From: Torreya grandis | Lineage: Eukaryota > Streptophyta > Pinopsida > Cupressales > Taxaceae | Direction: 5' to 3' | NCBI GenBank assembly: GCA_037957365.1 | Contig: JARHVA010001191.1 | Coordinates: 1,525,501 to 1,589,500 of the forward strand | Length of the DNA: 64,000 nt | Shown here: in pieces, positions 22,821-34,479 of the stretch | Position numbering within the stretch: position 1 is the stretch's first letter | How the letters are laid out: each line of letters opens with the position of its first letter | The notes under the pieces: generated by a model | Told to the model about the DNA's origin: nothing | Databases searched by the model: none | What the model saw: only the letters and a program-made list of their open reading frames with translations | Translations under genes and position numbers: made by a program

Positions 22821-23607
22821 TGAGTGTATGATGATGTTACATCCTTTTCCAAATTGTGTGATGGTGTATGCTGTAACATTGGTTATGTGGTTTTTCATCC
22901 TTAGAAATTTTCCATATTCATGATGGTGTATGCTAAAAATGAAATGAGGTTATTTATGCTTTAGCAGGTTTCCATATTTGTGATTGTATATGCTTGACAT
23001 AAATTGTGTTTGATTGATAGTTTTCATGTGTATTGTTTTCCATAGAAACTAGTGTGAATGGGCCTATGAGTCACCCATGGCTTAAAAGGATGAGTGTATG
23101 ATGATGTTACAGCCTTTTCCATATTGTGTGATGGTGTATGCTGTAACATTGGTTATGTGGTTTCTCATCCTTAGCAATTTTCCATATTAATGATGGTGTA
23201 TGCTAAAAATGAAATGAGATTATTTATGCTTCAGCAAGTTTCCATATTGGTGATGGTATATGCTTGACATAAATTGTGTTTGGTTGATAGTTTCAATGTG
23301 TATTGTTTTTCATAGAAACTAGTGTGAATGGGCCTATGAGTCACCCATGGCTTAAAATTATGAGTGTATGATGATGTTACATCCTTTTCCATATTGTGTG
23401 ATGGTGTATGATGTAACATGGGTTATGTGGTTTTTCATCCTTAGCAATTTCCATATTAGTGATGGTGTATGCTAAGAATGAAATGAGATTATTTATGCTT
23501 CAACAAGTTTCCATATTGGTGATGGTGTATTCTTGACATAAATTGTGTTTGGTTGATAGTTTCCATGCGTATTGTTTTCCATAGAAACTAGTGTGAATGG
23601 GCTATGA
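22821..23607 (-). repeat. 270-bp tandem repeat, about three copies, with about 90-bp internal subunits
   Basis: The phrase TGAGTGTATGATGATGTTAC starts at 22821, 23091 and 23361, exactly 270 bp apart. Within each unit TTCCATATT-x-TGATGGTGTATGCT recurs about every 90 bp, so each unit is itself three related subunits. Element A has the block only once. Confidence 0.85.
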
Positions 23608-24083
23608 TAATTTGTATAACACAAATTGGTATTTGTATTAAATAAATCATGATGTTATGTTAGTAGTAGAAAATATTTTGGTTGTATGTTATTGGCATAT
23701 GACGAAGGTGTGTAAGAAGTGAAAGGCACATTGCTCTTTCATTGACAAGGACCATAATGATAGCATAGATAGGGTTATTGCAAACAAAAGCCTCGTTCAT
23801 GCATTATGTCATTGACCATTGGTTTTTGTTAGAGAAGTACTCTAATCACTTGATGTGAAGTGAGCTCAAAATCCCTTTGGTTTTTGGGGTAATAGGTGTG
23901 ATTATGTGAGATGTGAGGATAGCGTAATCCTTTTTAGCAAGGATAACTTTGCCCTTTTTATAGGTGACCCTGAGAATGACTATAGACAAGTCCATGACTT
24001 AATAGTTTGTCAGTCATTTTTTTTTGGTAGCTAATCAATACGAGAAGTCTACTTGGGGATGTTGTTTTTTTTTATGGTCATGT

Positions 24084-24274
24084 GAAGTTGATCGATGCAG
24101 GCAGCTTCTAAGAGGGTGTTGTTATGGTAGCAAAATTTGGGCATAGCCATCCTTTGAGGGAGTGGTCTATGTTTTGCTTTGTATGTTTTGATAGCTTTGA
24201 ATAGCTATCCTTCAAGGGAGTAGTTTATTAGTTACAGCAATAATGTAGCTATCCTTCAAGGGAGCAGTCTACAT
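24084..24274 (-). repeat. Class I hairpin triplet and a class III hairpin of element B
   Basis: On -: copy a (24274-24243) ATGTAG/CTACAT, CTG/TAG, TCC/GGA, loop CTTGAA; copy b (24229-24200) CTA/TAG, TCC/GGA, loop CTTGAA; copy c (24171-24142) CATAG/CTATG, CCA/TGG, TCC/GGA, loop CTCAAA. A class III hairpin (GAAGCT with AACTTC, loop containing CTGCATCGATC) lies at 24108-24084. The fold, block lengths and single-base bulges are those of A and C. Confidence 0.75.
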
Positions 24275-24519
24275 TTATAGTTAATGACCTTTGGTTAGGC
24301 ATCCCAGTTTTATGTTTTTTTTTGTTGACTAAACTTTTAGTCATGGACTAGACTATAGAGGTTTAGGGGTTTCCCTTTTATTAGGACAAAGCATTAATTC
24401 TTAAAAAATGGTTAACTAATTGTTTGTAAGGAAAAAGGGTCGAAAGAAATAGGAATGAGGATGACGAGGGTTGCTCAAGGGATGAGCTCAAGTTAAACAT
24501 CAAGTGAATGATTACTTGA

Positions 24520-25200
24520 TTAACAGTAGAATGGTCATAGATGTAAGGCATTAAGGGGCTCAGGTTTTAGTCAGCCTTCGAGAGAAGATAGATGATAAGT
24601 CCTTGATCCATACTTGTGTGTTATTATGTAAGGTCTGAGCCAATTAGGAGAAAACTTGCCTCATTTTCTTCTTTCCATATTGGTCACGTGTTGGTTTTCT
24701 TTAAGGACAAGATCTCTGATTTTAAAATATCGCTCTTTCATATTTTTGTTGTAGGCACATTTGATGTGATGTTGGACATGAAGTAGGTTAGTATGTTGCT
24801 GGCATTTGATACAACACTGAACATAGTTATTGCAGTCTTGGTTAAGAGTGGGCCAATAATAGCCCAAGCAGAGGATGTGCTTTGCAACCACGTTACCACT
24901 GAAATATTCTCCACAAATCCCATCATGGACTTGCTTGATGGCATGAGATGTCTTAGTGGTGGTTAGGCATCAGAGAAGGAGGCCATCAAGACCTCATTTG
25001 TAGAGAAGACCCCTTAGCATGGTGTATCAAGTAGTACTTTTGATAAAATCCCGCTGTCCATTGCTAGAGAGGCCAGGAGGAATGATAGAATAAGTCAAAT
25101 AGTCAAGAAGTTGTTTATACCAAACATCATGTGGACTAGAGAGGTTAGGAGGAATTTCCCCTGAAGATGTTGGTTGAGATGTGCCTAAGATAGAAATCTT
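24520..25200 (-). pseudogene. Element B integrase remnant: zinc-binding N-terminus joined to C-terminus
   Basis: On - the sequence reads HAIKQVHDGICGEYFSGNVV, LCLGYYWPTLNQDCNNYV and CIKCQQH, the HHCC zinc-binding region (one His reads Tyr), then directly IKCAYNKNMKERYFKIRDLV and LKENQHVTNMERRK, which in element C lies after the catalytic core. It ends with a decayed NWLRPYIITHKYG motif and PFYC-stop at 24520. The whole DDE core is gone. Upstream, PKPKISILGTSQP is gag-end sequence (compare C near 47450), so gag was joined by a second deletion to the RNase H-integrase linker. Confidence 0.8.
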
Positions 25201-25229
25201 GGGTTTTGGTGGTGGAGAGGGCTTGGAGA

Positions 25230-28200
25230 ATAGATATGTCCAAGGGGTAGGAACCTACTCTTTTCCTTTATCCTTTAGGGTTTGGGACATGGTGGTAACA
25301 TTAATAGTATTGATTTTGAATAAAGGGGGAGAAGGTGGTAGAGGGACCATAGTCTTGCATTGGGATCGCAATTCAAGTGAGGAGGTTTGGGAGGCATGGG
25401 ATGGTGTTGGTGGTTTGTCAAAAGAATGGTCGAGAGAATCCTCAACAAGAAGGGTGTCTTTTTCCAAGTGTTGGCGAATGACAACCTTAAGGGTGCAACA
25501 ATGCTCAGTATCATGCCCAGGTGTGTGATGATACCAAAAAATTTGAGTGTCATTGAACCAAGATGGTTTTGATTCGAGAGGTTAGTATGGCTTAATGGGC
25601 AGGAGAACGATGCTAGACATCTGCAATAATCATCATAACAGTGATGCATAGGAACCCACTAATGGGTCTGCACTCATTGCAGTAGGGGTTGACAACTTCT
25701 GTTTAGGAGTTGTAGGAGGAGTTTTTTGTACCACCTTTTTAGTTGGTGGTGTGGCCACATGTGTAGATGGCACTTTCTTGATGAGAGGTTTTGGATTTCT
25801 TGGAAGAAGTATGTTTTTGATGGGTAGAGGGAGTAATGGAGGCAGTTTGTTTTTGTGAGGTGTTGGAATAGGGAGCACTCCTTTTAAAGTGGAAGGATGT
25901 GGACCCAAGATAGAGGGAAATGGTGAAGGTGGGGGAGGAGTTCTCTGATGTGTTTTAGCATCCTTCTTTAGTTTCATGTGAGGACCAATATTGTGTGGGG
26001 CGAGGTTTAAATCCACCTTCACTTGTGGGTGAGTGAGGTTTGATACAAGGCAAACACTGAGAGATTTAATTTGTTTCGGCATGGTGGACACCTATGAGGG
26101 TTTGGGTTCAGACGTGGAAGGCTGAGCTTCTAAAGATTTAGAAGTGAAAACCCGCTCCTCATCAGAGACTTTGGGGGAAATTGTCATAAAAGGATTAGCA
26201 GTATAAGGTGAAGTGAGATGTGTAAGATAAGGAGCCTTAAGTTGCTCCCATAGTGCCTTATGTTTTTGGTTCCTAGAATGGAGAAATCCTAAGTTTTTTG
26301 CCAATCGAGAGAAGGGTTTAGGTGACGTCATGTGAGGTCTTATAGTCAGTCATTCAGAGGATTTGGGTGATTGTGAGAGTGGAAACGTGTTGGATGCAAC
26401 AATCATGGGCCAAAGGTGAGAGAGAACCATCACCGGATCTTCCTCAGCTGAAGTGGGTGAGGTAGCGAGTTCTTCTCTCAGCGTAGAAGGGATTAGAGAA
26501 TGTGGCTCTTCAAGAGGATAGAGCACAGGGATGATCATGCCTTCCACATGTGGTCTGGGGGTGTGAAAAGTATGATCCTCCATTGGTAATAAGAAAGATG
26601 AGGGTGGGGCTACCATCATTGGTGCCATCAAATAATCCTCCAATATGGGAGAGGTCAAAGTAGACTCTCCTACGTGTGAAAGAGGGGTGGATGGAGAACT
26701 ATCCTCCGTTGGTGGAGGACAAATAGGAGAGGAAGGCTCCTTTAAAGGGTGAAGTAGAGGGATGATGGCCCCTTCAACATGAGGGCATGGGGTATGAATG
26801 GTAACTTCTTCCAATGGTAGAAGAAGAGGGAAGGTCGGGGCAAGAGGAACATGTAATATGAGTTCCTCACGAGGTAGAAGTATGTGTGGAGGAGGTGTTT
26901 GATGTCGTGGGGGTGATATGGATAGAATAGGCTCTTCTACCCATGGTAGAGAAATGGGTTGACCAACCTCTTTAGATTGTGGGAGAGGTTGGTTAGGAAT
27001 GAAAGGAGAGACCATGTCAACCATGCATATATTGCATTCTTGAGGGTCATCGGCCATAGTCTGAACATTATTCTAACTTGGGAGATGGTTAGGAAATGGT
27101 TGCCTAAAGACATCCATGTTTTGGTTGGTTGGGGCATTAGGATTATCCAAAACAAGATCCCCTTTGTCTAACATGTCTTGAACAACGTTTTTGAAGGTTT
27201 TGCAATTATCTGTGTCATGACCCTTGACACAATGATAGTTATAAAAGTCATTTTCCTTATACCATGTAGGGATGGCTCATGAGGGGTCAAGTTGGACTAG
27301 TTGGATTTGAGGGAGGTTGAGGACCCCCTACTTCACTAGTTTATCCAATACAGAAGCATATGATTCTCTTATTAGAGTATATCGTCACTATTCATACCAT
27401 TTTTGGAATTGTCTAGTGAAGCTTTATGAAGTGGAGGGCTCAGATTTGTTGGTTGTGGTAGAAGATGATGACCTAAAGACTACAGTGTTTGCTGATCCCT
27501 TGGACTTGGAGTAGGAAGAAGAAGGTTTGGAAGAAGGGTCATTGGATTTTGTGTTGGTATTTTTGCTATGCAATTTGATTCTATCTTCTTCGACTACATA
27601 GAGTTCAAGCTTTCAGGCCATAGTGAAATCTTCATTAAATGTGTGGAAAGTTTGAACCTGTAAAGTGGATGAGATGTGTTTGGCACATGCTCTTGAAAAG
27701 AGCTCAATGAGCTCAGTTTGAGGTAGTGAGAAGGAGAGTTGGTTGATCAAACCTCTCCAACAGGTGAACAAATCAGCTATTGACTCATCCTCAAATTGTC
27801 TAATGGAATAAAGGTTTGTGATGGAGACCTTCTTGGTAATATTGATTGAGAAATGGTCAAGGAATAGCTAAGCGAGTTGCATGAAGGTGAAGAGAGAATG
27901 ACTAGTAATGGAGCTATACTAGTCAAGGATGGCACCAAAAAGTGACATAGGGAATGTGTGAAGTAATAACACATCATCATGGGCTATGAGGTAGCAAGTG
28001 TGTCTAAATGCTCGAAAATGTTGTTGTGGGTCCTCTTTACTTTAAAAGCAAGTAAATTTTGGGAGTTCCCACTGGCTAGGGTATGGTCGAATAGGAACTG
28101 AAGGGTGGATGGGTTTGTTGCAGATTTGTTCATATGAAAGAACATTCTCTGAACCTAAAATGGATGTCTCCAAGTTGGACATTTTATCCATCAGCATCTT

Positions 28201-28963
28201 AATTAGATCGGCAGATGGATTGGCATGATGGGCACCCCCTAAGTTTTAAGGTACTTGGAAGGCATTGGGAGGGGCATATGACATACTTGGTTGCATTTGT
28301 GTAGGTGCAACATACTGATAGTTTGTCATAGGGGCCAATGTCGAGGCCAAGGGGGCTTGTGCCATGAAGTTGGAGGGCACAACTTGACTAGATTCTGCCA
28401 AGGGTGGTTGGATTGTGGCGATGTTATTTAAAGGTGGTCACTCTCATGTTTATAGGTGTAAGAGTGGGTGGAATAGAGACAATCAAGTTTTGGAAAGGTG
28501 TCAAACTTGGTTGAATTGTTTTTTGTTGAGGGGGTACGGAAACCCCGATGGAGGTAGGTCCAGAAATAGAAGGGGAGGCCAAATCTTGAACATTGGCCAT
28601 GGTTGGGTTACTAATTGAGGTAGTGGCCTAAGTGACCATAGGTTGGGTAGTGGATGTTATTGATATCATTGTTGCTTCAACCAAGGAAGTTGGCATCCCA
28701 TAAATATGATTACCCAAAGGGTCTCATGTTTGGCTTCTAGTGAGATAATGTTGGAGATCCTTGACATTGTGGTTAAGGAATCTCTCAAATTCTTGATCCC
28801 CTTCGGGAATAATAGGAGGTCGATCAGGGGTAGGTTGGATAGGAGTATGCTCGGTGTCTAAAGTATACTCCATTAGGTGACTTGGTATGAAAGGTGAAGG
28901 TGAAAGTGGTTGTTGACTCACGTGGTCAACAAGAGATTTGGCTTGACTGTGTGTCAAGACCAT
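25230..28963 (-). pseudogene. gag: Element B gag (pseudogene)
   Basis: Starts MVLTHSQAKSLVDHVS at 28963 on -. A Pro/Ser-rich N-terminus is followed by the capsid-like domain (about 28200-27600, decayed, compare A 300-850), a first C-H-GHD-C box near 27250 (HCVKGHDTDNCKTFKNVVQD), a long proline-rich spacer (27057-25640, with repeated HVEG-I-P-L-PLEEP phrases) and a second box near 25520 (WYHHTPGHDTEHCCTLK). Only one box is present where A has two. Many stops and frame shifts. Spliced together from several clean stretches; the overall extent is secure, the exact frame changes are not. Confidence 0.8.
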
Positions 28964-30112
28964 CCAAGGAAAAAGGGATTCAAGTTCTAAAAACTATATG
29001 TTTCAGTTTCAGAAAACTAGAATTTGTGTTTAACAGCAAGAAATTTGGGTTTTAAGCTTGCTATTTTGGAAAGAATTTTTTTTCATTTACTAACAGTGAC
29101 TAATGTCAGTTATTTTAACCGATGTCAGTTATAAAATGTTGCTGATGACGGTTATCTAACCGATGTCAGTGAATTGTTTTTGCCGACGTCGGTGGAGAAA
29201 CCAATGTTAGTTTCTGTGTAATTCCAAAAACACAGAAAACTAATAGTTTTTGGAGGAAAAAGATATTCTAAGTTGTTTTAGGAATTCAAAATGATGTGAC
29301 CTTACTAGCTCAAACAATCAGATAAAAATAGCAGAATAGATGATTAGGCAAGCAACCTCTAAAATGTTAGATTCCTAGGAATGAATTTTAGAGTCGTGGT
29401 GGCTTATGCCTTAAAAGAATGTGTTGGGAATTGGGCTTTTAGAATAGGTCCTAAAGAAGAAGTCTATGGTTGGTTTCAGGTTATGTTATGGTGCTCAAAA
29501 TATCTATGTTAGGTTCAGTACGTGGCTTGGTGTTAGGGCTTTGTCCCTTCACTTCACGAACCCAGAGTTGAGTTGGGCCACTTAGCCAAAATATACTTTG
29601 CCTATAGTTTATACTCTGCTAGAGAACAGAGTGGGTCCTCCTCTTGGTGGTGAAATCCAAGTAAGATTGCTAGGTGGGGTAAGGTATCTGCTAGGTGATG
29701 AAATCCTAGACAAGCCTTGTCTCAAGTAAGTTTAAATGTTTGATTTGATGTGATTGTGGTTTGGTTGTGTAACATTTATGCACTACGATTTATTCATAAT
29801 GCTTTAATTACTAAGTGGGCTAAGCATGCATTCAAGCAAGAATGAAATGTAGTAGTTTTTAACCCAAATCAAAATATGTTGTTCAAATGCAAACAATTGG
29901 GAGAAGAGGTGAAGAGTATGAATTTTTCACTACTCTATGATGCAAGAAGTAACAAGAAGAAAAAGAGATGTTCTTTTTAACTTCTGCTAATGGTTTCTTT
30001 TTGAAACAAAAAGATAGAAGAGGGGATGCAAGAAGAGAATATTTTCCTAATGCATCTAAATGAAAATTTGCTCTTTTTAAAAGAAGAAGAATGAACCCAA
30101 GGAAAACTCCAG
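28964..30112 (-). other. Element B 5' leader
   Basis: About 1.15 kb between PBS and gag start without a real ORF. About 29750-29560 is alignable with the leader of C at 43190-43390 (shared GGATTTCACCACCAAG and TATATTTTGGCTAAGT boxes), so the leader is conserved. A cluster of RCCGACGTCGGT-like motifs lies at 29095-29215. Confidence 0.7.
29095..29215 (-). promoter_or_regulatory. RCCGACGTCGGT cluster in B leader
   Basis: Contains GCCGACGTCGGT (29182-29193) and several decayed copies ACCGATGTCAGT spaced 20-35 bp apart. CG-to-TG/CA changes explain most differences. Confidence 0.6.
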
Positions 30113-30113
30113 G

Positions 30114-30132
30114 GGTCCCACCGGGCATGCCA
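30114..30132 (-). other. Primer binding site of element B
   Basis: On - TGGCATGCCCGGTGGGACC starts three bases after the LTR end. It is complementary to a tRNA 3' end finishing in CCA. Element C has the same site with decay (TGACATGCCTAGTGAGACC). I cannot name the tRNA with confidence. Confidence 0.75.
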
Positions 30133-30135
30133 AAA

Positions 30136-31431
30136 TGTTTCTCTAAGTTTTTCACTAATTACATTTAGAAGAAAGAAGAAACTAAAGTTAAAGGTCTTGG
30201 GTTTGACGTTACCCAAATTAAGTGTGCATTGTATCCAAGCATTTGTGGGAGCTCCTCTTTGGCTATGGAGGAAACACCTATAGAAAGAATAAAACTCAAA
30301 CAAGGAGAATGTTAGAGGAGGATATGGTGGACTGCCAAGCTATGTGCTCGATCTCGAAAGCGTACAGTTCCATAAGGGATGACAATCCACTATTTAACGA
30401 AAAGAGTGTTGTATAAAAAGAAATTATGAAAGACTAAGAAAGAGAAAAATAGATAATGCGTACCTATTCTCTACAGTCAGTCTATCATAGTCGCCGATGT
30501 CGATAGGGCTGCTGAGGTCAGTTGGGTTAATTATGTCAATGTCAATTTTGTTATCGATGTCGATAGGGGCAGTGGGCCTTGGACGGGTTTTGGAATATGT
30601 CTATGGTCAACATAAGAGTTTGTGGAAATTTAAAGGGTTGTGCAGGGTTATAGGAAAGTGAATAGGGTCTGAGGAAGGGTAACAGTAGAGGGTACGTGTG
30701 AGAAGAGGGTAAGAATAAGAGGAAGGATTTTTAGCCTCTCTACAGAAGAAGCTAAGTTTATCAACAATTCTTAGAAATATCAAATGGAAACTAATTAACA
30801 ATGTATTATAAAATACTAAAATGAGATAGAATACTTAGCTCTATTCGGTAAAGAACCAGAGGTGTCAGAATGCTTATTCCTATTGTGGCTGATGTTGAGG
30901 TCCTCGTATAATGTTTCAATCCAATGTCTGGAGTGACTTGTGCAGAGCTTCAATAGCTAAGAGAGAGATAGACAAATTTTGATGCTTGGTCTCAGAGTGT
31001 GCACGTCGATTTGCCAAGAGTCAGGGGGCCACAGCTCAATGTTAGAGCTTGAGTTATGTAACCGACATCGATGATCCCACTGACATCAGTCGAGGGTTGA
31101 TCGACGTCGATGGAGGGAGAATAGGTAAAAGGGAGCTCTTGGCCCATTTCTCCATTCGCCAAGTGCCTTTTCTATTGGAGAATGGTCAAAACATGGGCTT
31201 ATGAGGCACGAGAGTTGGTTAGGAGGTTAGGATGGAGTGAGAATAAGTCATGGGTAGTTAGGATTTAGATGACCTAGTCTCAGGGTGACTCATAGGGTAA
31301 GAAATGGTTTTAGGGTGAGGTGTCCAAGGTGAGGTCATTAATTTAAAATAATTAGTTTATTTTAAATTAATAAAGTGTGTAAGTGTTTAGAAGGGGACTA
31401 AGGGGGGGTTGACACAATATTGGTGTCTACA
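30136..31431 (-). mobile_element. 5' LTR of element B
   Basis: 1296 bp, alignable end to end with 20050-21339, mostly differing by transitions. RCCGACGTCGGT-like motifs lie at about 30485-30565 and 31060-31110 (for example ATCGACGTCGAT on +). This LTR would have carried the promoter for the element transcript. Confidence 0.93.
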
Positions 31432-31436
31432 CAAAC

Positions 31437-32209
31437 TTATCAAATTTAAGACAATGGAATTACTTCAATCCAATGATCGAGTGCCATGTGTCAGCATTTT
31501 AGGATTTATTAAGGATTTGGGGTCAATGCATGTCATCAGATTAAAGCTTCTAAGGTAGTGATGACTTTTAGATCAAAATTTGAGTACTTGATAGTGATTG
31601 GTTTCCATTTTGGTGTCATCTTTAGTTCACATCATTAGATCAAAATCTCTAATTATGTGAGAAGCATTGGATCTACAAAAGTTCATGAGTTTTAAGTTAA
31701 GGCCCAATATGTATAAAGGTTTAGACCTTTAAAAGTTATTTATGTTTACAAACACAAATACACTTAAACCTTAATAAGACTTATTTAATCTAAAATGGCT
31801 CTTGGGTTTTAAAAAGGAAAAAGGTCAATGTCTTGATTTTATATTAACATTTGGTCATGTTGAAAAACATAATCAAAGCTTAATATAAAGTTATACTTAG
31901 GGTTGTTTAACTGAAAGGAGATCAAATTTCCCACTAGATTTTTCCCACAAACATTTGAATTCAAACCCCTAGGGTTTACTACTTAGGAACCCTAACTTTC
32001 TCCATGGAACCTACAACTAATCACCTTAAAAATAATCATTAGCAACATTAGTCCATGAAACATAATCACAACCAAATACATGAGGCTCATGTCTTTTTTA
32101 ATTGAATTTCCTTTAAAATTCAAGAGAGAACAATCCTTTCAAATTCAATCTAGAACATAGATGTTTTGAAACATTCACAAGGGTCCCCTTTCAGTAAAAG
32201 TAGAAAAAA
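31437..32209. other. Right flank of B: continuation of the interrupted G region
   Basis: The second unit of the 132-bp duplication ends near 31501. About 31560-31900 weakly resembles 19600-19900 (TTATGTT-A-AAACACAAA-ACTTA boxes). No gene is seen. Confidence 0.5.
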
Positions 32210-33928
32210 TGGGGGGTATGTTGGTCTCAATAGTATATAGATTGTATTGTGATTAGAATTGAAGGGATTCTAACTCAACCTTACAAGTTACATGTCTATG
32301 TTCCCAATAAATTAGTAAAGAAATAAATTGCATGTCAACTTCTTCATGGTGTCAATGGAGTGTGTAAGGATAAAAAGAAAAGCCTCCTCTATCCCTTTCC
32401 TTTAATAATTGGTAAGACTATTTTTTAATATTAGAAACATGTGGACACCATAGCCTAACATAAAGATTCTTTTAGATTTTATTTAGATGATTTGAGGCAT
32501 TAGGATCCTTACAGTAGGGTAGATAAGTATTTAAAGAGCAAATAGTTACCCAAGCTAGTGTATGTGCATCAACATGGTTGTTATGATCCTCTACACATCA
32601 AGACCAAAAATTTTAAATAAGTACTAGCTAGGCTCAAGAATCACAATGTTAGACTTGAACATAGATTGACTATTAATGAAAAGCCACCAGAGGACATATG
32701 GCAAATGGGACATATTCCATACCATTTGTTGCCTATTTCTTCCAGGCCACCTCAGGAACAACCAAAGATAGAAATGAATCCCAAATCATATATTACACAA
32801 GGTCTTAGGAAAGATAAGATGCAAGAGAGTCTTGTTGAGGGACCTTCATCCTCAAACCTACCCCAAAGACTAGTATCTCCCATTGAATAACTAGACATGA
32901 TTGCCCTAGACCCTGATGAAATAGTGGAGGATGCCCTCAAGGTCCTAGTTAAAACATATAGATCTAAATAAGAGGAGAAGAAAGATCAATAACCCTAGAC
33001 TCAAATAGAAGAGGTTAAGAAAGACAAAGGAAAAAAAATTTCTTTGGATTTAGTTCCAATAAAACCCCCACAAAAAAGAAAGGTAGAATTAGCCTTGGTC
33101 CCAATTGGATCAAAGAGGCCAAAGTTGAATTTCACTCATAATACAAGTGAAATCAACTTATTCAGTGAGGAATACCCTATTTATGGACCAATCATCCCTA
33201 ATTAGTTCATCTATGGAAAAATTTAGAAGATTCCCACTTTATCTCACTCTTGGGCTTTGACTCAAACTATTAACATTGATGTGAATGATAATATCAAGCC
33301 ATGGATAAAGGATTTAATGAAGGAGGAGGTAGAGAGAAGAATAGTGACCACTATAGGGTCAAGTATTAAGTAGTTATATGCTCTAAGAGCATCAAGTATT
33401 ACCCAGATGGAGCCTCTTGAACCTCCAAGATATACTAAACAAATTACAACTCTACAATTCAATCCAGAGATAGATGGATTAGAGAGAATGATAACAAGAA
33501 AATCCATGGTGGGGACTGAAGAGTTCACATTTCAAAATTTTGAGCCATTTTCAATATTAACTCCAATTGGGGGATAACATCCTAGTGAACTACCCACCAT
33601 GAAGAGGATATAGAAAGCCTAGCCGAGGCCCATTCATCTCAAATCAGAGTAGGGATCAAAGGCAGGAAGCAAAAGATACATAACTTGGAGAGGGAAAAGG
33701 ATAATTTAGAGACCCAATCTATATTATTAGTCCTTGAGGCCATAATAAATATGTTTGAATTATATTTTTTCAACATGTTTGACTCCTTAAAATCAATGAA
33801 GCTAAGACAGGATGCATTGAGCCAATAGAGTGAGGTGGCCAAAGGATTGATGACAAAGTGGTAGGATGTAGAGGATAAAATAAGGGATGTCATCAATAAA
33901 ATAATTTATCCTTACTTCTATAACTTTG
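32210..33928 (+). pseudogene. Unrecognised protein family G, copy 3 (C-terminal two thirds)
   Basis: Reads IRIEGILTQPYKLHVYVPNK, LLHGVNGVCKDKKKSLLYPF, LKNHNVRLEHRLTINEKPPE, DIWQMGHIPYHLLP, KRKVELALVPIGSKRPKLN and FTHNTSEINLFSEEYPIYG. These align block by block with copy 2. The C-terminal part (IHNLEREKDNLETQ ... KSMKLRQDALSQ) is again coiled-coil-like. It ends near 33900, and TGTATAAAAAAGATATTTATCC follows, resembling the LTR-like start after copy 2. Several in-frame stops. Function unknown. Confidence 0.55.
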
Positions 33929-34479
33929 TATAAAAAAGATATTTATCCTTACTTCTTGTACATTTTTATCTTGTAACTGACTGGCATACTACCTGGTTCT
34001 CCTATAAAAGGCAGTACTACCATCTTGTAAAGGAAGATAATTTTTAACAAAATTTGTATACTTTGAGAAGTTAATACAATCAAGGAATTCTGAAAGGATT
34101 GTCCAAGTTTGTTTATGTTAATTGTTACATGTTTTTCTCTCAATTGCTAGTCTTAAGTCTCAAATTTGAATATTTTTTATGAATTCTAAGTTTCATCTTT
34201 TATTATAATGTTGATAATTTGTGCATATTCTAGATTAGCTGAAGGATCTTGAATTTTCTTGATTTCATTTGTTCTAAATTTAGATGTGTTAATGATATTT
34301 AAGTGTGGTACTAAATATTTAAAGTAAATTCAATTCTTATAATTTTTCATATCATATTTTTAGGTTTGCCTAGTGTGAAGTGAGATTTGAGCTTATGATA
34401 TTTTTCACTATATACTGGTTAAATGTATACTCAGTTAAAATTATAACTTTGTCATAATTTTTGGGGCTAAGATCAATAA
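33929..34479 (+). other. LTR-like DNA after G copy 3
   Basis: Contains TATAAAAG (34013-34020) in a context (GGTTCTCCTATAAAAGGCAG, then TACTACC and TTGTAAAGGA) that matches the TTCTTATAAATAGG-AAGGAGTACC context after copy 2. This suggests the ORF family sits immediately upstream of an LTR. LTR ends were not resolved. Confidence 0.4.

Larger units (their letters stand above)
21353..24519 (-). other. Element B 3' noncoding region
   Basis: About 3.2 kb without a gene, between the integrase end and the PPT. In transcript order it has three class I hairpins (24274-24142), a class III hairpin (24108-24084), a single-copy stretch that matches A around 3640-3870, the 270-bp tandem repeats (about 23607-22821), the 189-bp repeats with class II hairpins (22740-22030) and a final single-copy part. 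Order matches A, with two blocks amplified. Confidence 0.75.
20045..31436 (-). mobile_element. Element B: complete non-autonomous Tat-like Ty3 retrotransposon
   Basis: Lying on -, from 5' LTR (31431-30136) to 3' LTR (21339-20050), with perfect 5-bp target duplications CAAAC at 20045-20049 and 31432-31436. LTRs start TGTAGACA and end GAGAAACA. PBS and PPT are in place. The 8.8-kb interior has a 1.2-kb leader, gag, an integrase with its core deleted, and 3.2 kb of 3' noncoding sequence with expanded tandem repeats. Protease, RT and both RNase H domains are missing, so it must have been copied by another element, plausibly a C-type one. By-eye LTR divergence is about 10%. Confidence 0.93.

Noticed and set aside
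22030..23607. Direct repeats resembling a CRISPR array
   Set aside because: Units of 189 and 270 bp are themselves repeated without unique spacers, and lie inside a plant retrotransposon.
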